The notes under the pieces: generated by a model | What the model saw: only the letters and a program-made list of their open reading frames with translations | What the model was told of the DNA's origin: nothing | Databases searched by the model: none | Assembly (NCBI GenBank): GCA_022709485.1 | Contig: JAKLIS010000038.1 | Location: forward strand, 1-8,934 | Length of the DNA stretch: 8,934 bases | DNA from: Elusimicrobiota bacterium | GTDB taxonomy: Bacteria; Elusimicrobiota; Elusimicrobia; F11 | Direction of reading: 5' to 3' | In this document: positions 1-5,394 of the stretch, one piece after another | How the letters are laid out: each line of letters opens with the position of its first letter | Position numbering within the stretch: position 1 is the stretch's first letter | Program-made: the position numbers and the translations under genes

Positions 1-175
1 CGAAGGCCGATTGGTGAGAGTCCTGGCTCCGCCTTCGGCCAACCAGGGGATAGGCACCACTTTGATTTGGGACGGAACCGATATGAATAGCGCCGTGGCC
101 CCGTCCGGCGCTTACGTGTATCGCATCAATGGCGAGGGCAGGACATTCACGGGAATCGTGGCGGTGGCGAGATGA
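1..175 (+). CDS. Surface/secreted protein, 3' end only (gliding-motility/FlgD-like C-terminal domain); 5' part lies outside the window
   Basis: An open frame enters from the left edge (first full codon at base 2) and ends with TGA at 173-175, giving 57 residues. They carry the end of a CHU_C/FlgD-type Ig-like C-terminal domain: a strand containing RLVRVL, then LIWDGTD, then APSGAYVYRI, and a final strand ending FTGIVAVAR. The W-D-G and P-x-G-x-Y-x-Y elements are the family hallmarks. The last 50 or so residues resemble the end of the protein encoded at the right edge on the minus strand (EWDGKLNGG, PKGVYIYQV, TFNGTIVVAR), so the two are probably paralogues. In Bacteroidota such domains sit at the end of large cell-surface proteins and can act as type IX secretion signals; whether this one does is unknown. 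The stop codon overlaps the ATG of the next gene, so the two are translationally coupled. Everything upstream, including the PNGDG motif normally found in this domain, is outside the window. Confidence 0.85.
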   Translation, partial: EGRLVRVLAPPSANQGIGTTLIWDGTDMNSAVAPSGAYVYRINGEGRTFTGIVAVAR

Positions 176-2475
176 TGAAGATAATTAAAAACATCATCGC
201 GAAAACTTGGGAACAGAAAAACGCCATTCATCTTCTGATGGCGCTACTCCTCTTATTCCAAGCCGGGAACTCGTTTAGAGTCCAAGCCGCGTTTGACGAT
301 ATGGGCGCCGGCGCCCGCGCGCCCGGCATGGCCAATTCCTTTGTAGGCGCCGCGGATGATGCCAATGCCCTTCATTACAATCCGGCTGGTCTCACCCAAT
401 TGGGAGAAGCGGAGATCACTACTCTTTATGGAAGATTCTTAAGTGGATTGGACGATGGTTCCAATCTCTCAACGACTTATTTGGGATATGGCCAGCCGCT
501 CAGATCCGGCGATTGGGGAGTTTTGGGTCTTGGATTCAATAATTTCAAGGCCGCGAATCTTTTGAACGAACGAACTTTCTATCTGAGTTATGGATGGCGG
601 TTAAAGAACGTCAACGCGCCCGGCTTATGGTCATTGGGCGCCACGGTGAAACAGCTTTATCATTCCTTTGAACCCGATCGGTTCGCGGAAAACGCCTTGA
701 ATGATCCCGGAATTGGAACCGGACAACCGGATCCCTTGTTTAAATCGGGCTTCTCAAAGACAGCGTACTCCATGGACCTGGGAAGCTTATATCGATTTGG
801 TCCGTCCAATCGATATAGCATGGGTCTCGCCTTCATTAACATTAACCGGCCCGATGTTTCTATTGGCGGCGATGGAGACAAAGTGCCGTTTGCCGCCAAA
901 TTTGGGTTAGGTTATCGACCTAGATGGGGACTGTTGACGGCTGAATTTAGACGGGTCAACCGCCTTTCTAGCGAGCCCGATTCGGAATATGCGATCGGCG
1001 CTGAAAGACGGTTCACCATCAAAGACGCCGGCGCTTTTGAAATTCGAGGGGGGTATGCGGAAGGATCGCGCGACTTTAAGTCCTTCACCGCCGGTCTCTC
1101 TTACATCTTCTCCAAGGCGGAATTGGATTACGCCTATAATTTTCCGCTAGGAAATCTTGCTGATGCTCAAGGGAATCACCGTATCGGGTTCTCGTTTAAA
1201 TTCGGATACGCCAAAGGAAAAGAACAGGATGCCGAACCTGAAAGACTTGATCTGATTGCCGCCTTCGCAAACGATCCGGAAGCTTCTTTTGTGGCCCTTA
1301 AGCGCGCGGAGGCTTCCCTGGGTTTAAGCGAGTACCAACAATTCCTCTTGCTGCAAACACTCCTCAACAAATACGCCGTTGAAGATGTCAGCACACAAGA
1401 GATCCGCGAAGACCTGAGCCGAATCATGTTTGTCAAAAAATATCAATTGATGAACTGGCCTTCGGTTAAGACGGCGCTCCTTGTAAATATCCGAGGCAAT
1501 GAAATCGCCGATGTCGAGGACGCCCTGCAAAGATTCTCAGAAAAAGACCCCGCCTTCGCGTTGGCTCGCTTGGCGCTGGTCTCTCCGCAAACGCGAAGCG
1601 ATAAAAATGTTAAGTCCTTGGAAATCTTGGCTCATACCGAGCTCGCGGCCAAAGCCTATCGGGCCAAAGACATTGACGCCTGCTTGGATCACGTGAAGCA
1701 AATTCTTGAACTCATCCCGAATGACGAAATCATTCTGGTCGCCTATCGGCAGCTCCTCCTATTGCGCGTCCAATCAACCGCCGCGGATGGGCACGAGAAT
1801 GCGCCTCCTGTGCCCGCGCCATCTCCGCTTCCAGAAGCGCCGAGCGCCCTCACGGCGCCAAAGCCCGTGGACACGCCGACAGAAGCTATCCATTTGTCTG
1901 ATTTCGACAAAACCATTCATGGATATGGAACGGCACTCGGATATTATTTCACCCGAAAAGCGGACGGAGCTCCGATCCAGGAACTCTTGAAGCTCCTCCA
2001 TCAAATGAAGGTTCAATATGCAAACAAAGGAATCGATCTCTCGCTGGTTGATAAGGAATTGGCGGAACTCACGAAGAAATTAGCGGCGCCCGAGAAGAAG
2101 ACGCCGCAGGTCGAGCCCAAAAAGCCAGTCCCGGCCGCCAAACCTTTCTTCCAGAAACCGGCACCCGCGAAAGCGACCCCGGCTAAAAAGGCTGCCCCAA
2201 AAACCGCTCCGCGCAAAGCGGTCATCTCCAAACCAGCTCCGGTGAAAGTTGCGCCGGCCAAGGTTGAAAAAGTCCAACCGGCTTCGAAATCGGAGAATAA
2301 AGTTCCCACGGAACTTGAACGCCAATGGGAATATTACCATCAGGCCGTTCGTCGTGGAGTGAGTGACAAAGAACGTATTGAACTCCTCGAGGCCATTGTG
2401 ATCAAATTCGGGGAAAAAGAAGCGCAGAAAGCCGCACAAGAATTAGAAAAATTGAGGAAAAGAATGGGACCATAA
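172..2475 (+). CDS. PorV/PorQ-family (UPF0164-like) outer-membrane barrel with long periplasmic helical and K/P/A-rich extension
   Basis: The 767-residue protein begins with a signal peptide: a long basic n-region, the core LLMALLLLF at 21-29, and likely cleavage near VQAA (37-40). Residues 41-347 form a FadL-like barrel with the diagnostic NPAGL motif (70-74), many alternating aromatic/glycine strands, and an amphipathic last strand near HRIGFSFKFGY. Residues 355-535 are helical and TPR-like. A Pro-rich linker (about 536-570), a short helical segment (573-637), a Lys/Pro/Ala-rich stretch (638-712) and a charged helical tail follow. The family's C-terminus faces the periplasm, so this extension probably spans or contacts peptidoglycan (inference). 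The barrel aligns by eye with the minus-strand barrel at 5395-7185, but the tails are unrelated. Two ATG codons stand in tandem at 172 and 175. The first overlaps the upstream TGA and no strong ribosome binding site is visible, so coupled reinitiation is likely. The barrel call is firm; cargo or ligand is unknown. Confidence 0.85.
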   Translation: MMKIIKNIIAKTWEQKNAIHLLMALLLLFQAGNSFRVQAAFDDMGAGARAPGMANSFVGAADDANALHYNPAGLTQLGEAEITTLYGRFLSGLDDGSNLSTTYLGYGQPLRSGDWGVLGLGFNNFKAANLLNERTFYLSYGWRLKNVNAPGLWSLGATVKQLYHSFEPDRFAENALNDPGIGTGQPDPLFKSGFSKTAYSMDLGSLYRFGPSNRYSMGLAFININRPDVSIGGDGDKVPFAAKFGLGYRPRWGLLTAEFRRVNRLSSEPDSEYAIGAERRFTIKDAGAFEIRGGYAEGSRDFKSFTAGLSYIFSKAELDYAYNFPLGNLADAQGNHRIGFSFKFGYAKGKEQDAEPERLDLIAAFANDPEASFVALKRAEASLGLSEYQQFLLLQTLLNKYAVEDVSTQEIREDLSRIMFVKKYQLMNWPSVKTALLVNIRGNEIADVEDALQRFSEKDPAFALARLALVSPQTRSDKNVKSLEILAHTELAAKAYRAKDIDACLDHVKQILELIPNDEIILVAYRQLLLLRVQSTAADGHENAPPVPAPSPLPEAPSALTAPKPVDTPTEAIHLSDFDKTIHGYGTALGYYFTRKADGAPIQELLKLLHQMKVQYANKGIDLSLVDKELAELTKKLAAPEKKTPQVEPKKPVPAAKPFFQKPAPAKATPAKKAAPKTAPRKAVISKPAPVKVAPAKVEKVQPASKSENKVPTELERQWEYYHQAVRRGVSDKERIELLEAIVIKFGEKEAQKAAQELEKLRKRMGP
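2083..2307 (+). repeat. Low-complexity Lys/Pro/Ala-rich coding segment of the plus-strand barrel gene
   Basis: About 75 residues (638-712) are dominated by K, P and A, with recurring PAPAK, PAKKA and KPAPVKV-like units. The composition resembles extended periplasmic spacers, such as the proline-lysine region of TonB, and suggests a stiff, positively charged linker. Long open frames on the opposite strand here are composition artefacts. Confidence 0.7.
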
Positions 2476-2506
2476 AAAGAAAAATTAATCATGATCAACT
2501 TTTTAT
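2472..2506 (+). terminator. Weak AT-rich inverted repeat at the stop codon, possible terminator
   Basis: ATAAAAAG (2472-2479, containing the stop codon) is the exact reverse complement of CTTTTTAT (2499-2506). The 19-base loop holds the 8-base palindrome ATCATGAT (2488-2495). The stem is almost entirely A-T, and the run of T lies inside the right arm rather than after a GC-rich stem, so termination would be weak. It could serve as a leaky terminator before the propeller gene. No better terminator is visible between the two genes. Confidence 0.25.
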
Positions 2507-2509
2507 TCC

Positions 2510-2546
2510 GAAGGTTCGAATCCCGGCAATAAAAGGCTGGACCTTC
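2510..2546 (+). other. Bulged hairpin in the intergenic region, with a tRNA T-loop-like stretch in the bulge
   Basis: GAAGGT (2510-2515) pairs perfectly with ACCTTC (2541-2546). Inside it, CCGGC (2523-2527) pairs with GCTGG (2536-2540) with one G-U pair, closing an 8-base loop. The result is 11 base pairs with a 7-base bulge on the left side. The bulge and its flanks (2513-2523) read GGTTCGAATCC, the sequence of a tRNA T-arm, but no tRNA can be folded around it. A smaller GGGGA/TCCCC hairpin follows at 2551-2569. There is no T-run, so it is not a normal terminator. It may be an mRNA stability element, a degraded repeat or a structured leader. Confidence 0.4.
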
Positions 2547-2582
2547 CAACGGGGAGATAGAATTTCCCCCCTCAAGAGAGTC

Positions 2583-2612
2583 TTGTTAAAAATTCCCTTT
2601 TAAACGGATAAA
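2583..2612 (+). promoter_or_regulatory. Candidate sigma70-type promoter for the propeller gene
   Basis: TTGTTA (2583-2588) and GATAAA (2607-2612) are separated by 18 bases and match the -35 and -10 consensus in about four of six positions each. The site is AT-rich and lies in the 281-base gap in front of the gene starting at 2757, leaving a 5' leader of roughly 135 bases. The gap is long for an operon, which supports an independent promoter. The match is modest and the lineage's sigma-factor preference is unknown. Confidence 0.3.
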
Positions 2613-2625
2613 ACAAGCCAAAATG

Positions 2626-2756
2626 GGAGGGGTGTACCCCTTTGCTGGATGACTATAACCCCATTATTGGGAGGTCCCCTCCCTGGAGGGACATGATAAT
2701 AAGGAGCTTCTTCTGGAAATGAGGTATTTCGGGGGGTACACTTAGGGTGTAAAAAT
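2626..2756 (+). promoter_or_regulatory. Structured 5' leader of the propeller gene with alternative pairings
   Basis: GTGTACCCC (2632-2640) is the exact reverse complement of GGGGTACAC (2733-2741), 92 bases apart. The right arm can instead pair locally: TACAC (2737-2741) with GTGTA (2747-2751), loop TTAGG, ending 5 bases before the ATG and covering the only weak ribosome-binding G-run (2745-2747). The two pairings exclude each other because they share TACAC. The left arm can also fold alone as AGGGG-TGTA-CCCCT (2628-2641). Between the arms lies a bulged GTCCC/GGGAC hairpin (about 2674-2692). GGGTGTA therefore occurs twice (2630-2636 and 2745-2751). The segment also holds an AAGGAG (2701-2706) that fits a tiny open frame rather than the gene. 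The pairing is visible; regulation is inferred. Confidence 0.35.
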
Positions 2757-3914
2757 ATGGCTGAACCGCAAAAAAAACCATCGAACGAAGGGGAACCCCG
2801 GCCTGATTTTGGGGCTATTCTCCCGGACAAATCGGGAGATAACGTGGGTGATTTCCTTCACGAATTCGACAATTATCAACAAAAGTTGGACGAAGAATGG
2901 GAAAAATCCAAGGCGGCCCATCAAGACAAGCTCAATAAGATCATGGAAGAGTACATCCATCAAAAGATGGAGGAAAAACCGCCCGTCTCAGAAAAACAAC
3001 CTGAGAAAAAACCGGCTCCAAAACCGGCGGAAGATTTACCCCAAGGCTCATTTCAAGAACGAATGGAAGGCCTACTGGCCCGTGTTGAAAGAGAATTGGG
3101 ACAATCCGGAAAAACCCGGCCGTTTTCTTTTTTTGAAGATATTCGTCCCACGATTATCAATGTCCCTTCTCGTTCCATCGCCGCCTTCTTCAAAAAATTG
3201 TTTGTAATTTTAAGCCTCACTGCGATTTTGGGATCAATCGGTTATATGTTTTTCCTATATCCCCTGACCCTCGGTTCGCAGACACCGCTTCCCTATTCCC
3301 ATGCCTCCGGGATCTTAAAGCACGGTAACCAACTATATGTGGCCGATTGGTTTAGAAAAGCTCTATATGTACATTCATTTAAGAGAGACCTTCCCATTGT
3401 TGCGGTAGAGAACATTCCGAATAGCTTTATCACCGGCTTGGCTGTGTCCGAAAAAAACCTTTGGACCCTTGATGGATTTGAGAATAAAATTCTTCGCCAT
3501 ACGATCACGGAAGATCATCAGGTGGTTGAGAAATATCCCGCGCCGGGATCAAAACCCGCAGGCGCTTTTTGGGATGGATTCGATCTTTGGACGGCGGACA
3601 ATCAAACCAAACTCCTTTATCAGCATAAGATCACGGATATCGAGACACCCTTCAACCAATACCGATTTCCCAACATGACAGTTACATCATTTTTCTTAGA
3701 TAACAACAGGGTGTGGGCTTTGGATGGGGAAACGCGTGAGCTTTTTGTTTTAAGACTCCAGGATCCACTGAAGGTTTTGGCCACTTATGACCTTGATTCA
3801 TTTTTGAAAGGGGCATTTCCAACAGGAGTGGCTCTGAATCAGAAGTCTGTTCTGCTCACAACCAATAAACCGTCTCGCATCATCAAGATTTCTATAAAAG
3901 ACCTTCAGAAATAA
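2757..3914 (+). CDS. Single-pass membrane protein with cytoplasmic coiled coil and extracytoplasmic beta-propeller-like domain
   Basis: The 385-residue protein is unrecognised at family level. Residues 1-145 are charged and lack a signal peptide. They include a likely coiled coil (35-75), a K/P/E-rich linker (74-95) and a second helix (98-115). One membrane segment spans about 147-169 (FVILSLTAILGSIGYMFFLYP), preceded by FKK, so the N-terminus should be inside and the rest outside. Residues 180-385 hold about five repeats of roughly 45 residues with the pattern xxLWxxDxxxxxLxxxxI: LYVADWFRKALYV (193-205), LWTLDGFENKIL (235-246), LWTADNQTKLLY (277-288), VWALDGETRELFV (319-331) and a degenerate last unit near 365-380. 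This is typical of an NHL/six-bladed-like propeller. ATG 2757 is the first start after an in-frame TAA at 2700-2702. The gene converges on the kinase with a 6-base gap. It could be an anti-sigma-like transducer or an envelope scaffold; the function is unknown. Confidence 0.8.
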   Translation: MAEPQKKPSNEGEPRPDFGAILPDKSGDNVGDFLHEFDNYQQKLDEEWEKSKAAHQDKLNKIMEEYIHQKMEEKPPVSEKQPEKKPAPKPAEDLPQGSFQERMEGLLARVERELGQSGKTRPFSFFEDIRPTIINVPSRSIAAFFKKLFVILSLTAILGSIGYMFFLYPLTLGSQTPLPYSHASGILKHGNQLYVADWFRKALYVHSFKRDLPIVAVENIPNSFITGLAVSEKNLWTLDGFENKILRHTITEDHQVVEKYPAPGSKPAGAFWDGFDLWTADNQTKLLYQHKITDIETPFNQYRFPNMTVTSFFLDNNRVWALDGETRELFVLRLQDPLKVLATYDLDSFLKGAFPTGVALNQKSVLLTTNKPSRIIKISIKDLQK

Positions 3915-3920
3915 CCTGAT

Positions 3921-5330
3921 TCAACTAACTGGGATCCACATTTTGACGGTTGTTCCCTGCCCTTTGATACTTTCAATGGTGATTTTTCCCCCATGAAGCG
4001 AGATAAGATGGCGCGCTTTAGATAGTCCCAATCCTCTTTGATCTTTCTTGGTTGTGAAGTAAGGTTGAAATACTTTTTTAAAATGGTTCTCCGCGATCCC
4101 TTTTCCGGAATCTTTGACGGAAATCATGACGCTGTTTTCTGCTTCATCATTCGTGGTAGAAATAACCACTGGGCTCCCATCCGAAGCTCCCGATTCTCTG
4201 GCATTTGTCACCACGCAGGTGAAGGCGTCTCTAATGAGGTTTTTATCCACTTTGACTTTAGGAAGCCCCGAACCCAACTCAAATCTGACACCGGGGCCGG
4301 ATGACTCTTGAACGAAAAGATTGAGGTCAACTTCCTCGAAGTTCATCTGAGGATATTTTGTGATTCCGAGAAATTCCTCGATTGATTGAAGAAGATACGT
4401 GGTGTTTTGATCGATGGTCGTCAAATTTTCCTTCATTTCAGGCGCGATTTTTTCATCCGTGAGGCCGATTTGGGCCGTGCCGGAAATGATCCCTAAGAGA
4501 TTGCGCGCCTTATGGCAGAATCCGCGGGCCGTGTCTTCCTGGCTCCAATTAAAGTCCATGAGACGCTCCAACCATTTTTTAAATACCCCCGCGATGGGGC
4601 TTTGGAGAGATACGCCGCCCATTAACAGCGTGTCTCCTTTAACCTCGGGGGCGGCCGTCTTAGCGGGAACTCCTTCCGCCATTTTTTTAACCATCTCTTC
4701 TTTAAAAGAAGAAATCTGAGTGGCCACTTTATCGATCACCTCTTTCATCTGTGTTACATCTTGTGGCCGGACAGTGTCCCCCCGCTGGTTCAAAAGGTCC
4801 ATGAACCGGCTTTTTTCCCGGTCCAGCCACCCGGTTGCCGTTTGAACTTGATCTAAGGTATCTCTTAAAGAGAGAACTTCCTTTACAACACGGCGGAGCT
4901 CGTGGCTAATGAAAATATCGTCTCCATCTTCGCCGGAATCAAGCCGCCGCCCTCCTTCCCCTCTATTCAGTTTTTTGACGGCTTCTTGAAATTTATTTTC
5001 CCAATCGGCCCTTTCACGCAAAAGCTCAATTTCTTTTTCACGGGCCTTAATTCTTTCTTCCAGGGCTTCTCTTTCTTTTTCCCAAATGCGCCTTTTGTCT
5101 TCAAAGGAACGCTCTAATTCCTCATTTCGGGCGCGCTCCTGATGCCAGTCTCTCTCGCGGCCGTCCAAGTGGTGCCGCAATGTGCCCAAAAGTTCTCGCT
5201 CTTCTTCCGCCCGCCTTTTCCAATAATCAACGAGGGAAACATGGTCCATCGCTTTTAACAAGTCCTCGTTTAAGACCGGCGACTCTTCAAATTTTCGAAT
5301 CCCTTCTCTTACTTCATCCCATCTATCCAT
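3921..5330 (-). CDS. Soluble histidine-kinase-like protein with long coiled coil and atypical H-box
   Basis: The 469-residue protein has no membrane segment. Residues 34-124 are a highly charged coiled coil (E/R/K-rich heptads), followed by a further helical region. The dimerisation/phosphoacceptor helix centres on FCHKARNLLGIISG, with the candidate His at 273. The ATPase domain has an N-box ending VVTNARESG (Asn 376), a G1 box DSGKGI (407-412), an F-box-like PYFTTKK and a G2 box GLGLS (433-437), then HGGKITIES. The catalytic part resembles NtrB-type HPK4 kinases. The H-box reads H-K-A-R-N, where HisKA enzymes have H-E/D-x-x-N. It may therefore be a weak kinase, or nearer to HisKA_2/HWE types that carry H-R-x-K-N. 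The start at 5330 is chosen because AAGGAG lies 7 bases upstream; a TTG 63 bases further upstream has no such site. It lies 64 bases after the LysM barrel gene, probably in the same operon. No response regulator is present in the window. Confidence 0.88.
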   Translation of the reverse strand: MDRWDEVREGIRKFEESPVLNEDLLKAMDHVSLVDYWKRRAEEERELLGTLRHHLDGRERDWHQERARNEELERSFEDKRRIWEKEREALEERIKAREKEIELLRERADWENKFQEAVKKLNRGEGGRRLDSGEDGDDIFISHELRRVVKEVLSLRDTLDQVQTATGWLDREKSRFMDLLNQRGDTVRPQDVTQMKEVIDKVATQISSFKEEMVKKMAEGVPAKTAAPEVKGDTLLMGGVSLQSPIAGVFKKWLERLMDFNWSQEDTARGFCHKARNLLGIISGTAQIGLTDEKIAPEMKENLTTIDQNTTYLLQSIEEFLGITKYPQMNFEEVDLNLFVQESSGPGVRFELGSGLPKVKVDKNLIRDAFTCVVTNARESGASDGSPVVISTTNDEAENSVMISVKDSGKGIAENHFKKVFQPYFTTKKDQRGLGLSKARHLISLHGGKITIESIKGQGTTVKMWIPVS

Positions 5331-5337
5331 GATTAAA

Positions 5338-5343
5338 CTCCTT
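5338..5343 (-). promoter_or_regulatory. Ribosome binding site fixing the kinase start
   Basis: CTCCTT on the plus strand reads AAGGAG on the minus strand, 7 bases before the ATG at 5330-5328. It is a near-ideal Shine-Dalgarno sequence at ideal spacing, and the strongest in the window. It argues against the longer frame that begins with TTG at 5393. Confidence 0.85.
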
Positions 5344-5357
5344 ATTAATTTTGGCTC

Positions 5358-5386
5358 CTCCCCCATCATTGTGAGACATGGAGGGG
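5358..5386 (-). other. Hairpin between the LysM barrel gene and the kinase gene
   Basis: On the minus strand CCTCCAT (5384-5378) can pair with ATGGGGG (5366-5360) around an 11-base loop, giving seven pairs including one G-U. A further C-G pair is possible beyond a mismatch. On the plus strand the same G-U position becomes a C-A mismatch, so the structure fits a minus-strand transcript better. No T-run follows, so an intrinsic terminator is unlikely; an mRNA processing or stability element between two operon genes is possible. Confidence 0.35.
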
Positions 5387-5394
5387 ATATCAAA

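Noticed and set aside
2013..2439. Two long minus-strand open frames opposite the K/P/A-rich region
   Set aside because: They are rich in Gly, Phe and Arg because they mirror Lys/Pro/Ala codons; they have no ribosome binding site and lie wholly within a well-supported gene.
2505..2535. A tRNA gene suggested by GGTTCGAATCC
   Set aside because: The flanking bases do not form a 5-pair T-stem (only two pairs), and the AT-rich sequence upstream offers no anticodon arm, D arm or acceptor stem.
2551..2569. Rho-independent terminator formed by GGGGA/TCCCC
   Set aside because: The stem has only five pairs, the loop is nine bases and the sequence after it is C-rich and then mixed, without a T-run.
5358..5386. 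Intrinsic terminator after the LysM barrel gene
   Set aside because: The hairpin is not followed by a T-run on the minus strand; the next bases lead directly into the kinase ribosome binding site.
5331..5393. A longer kinase starting at a TTG at 5393
   Set aside because: It has no ribosome binding site and starts one base after the upstream stop, while the ATG at 5330 has AAGGAG at 7-base spacing. The extra 21 residues look like non-coding sequence.
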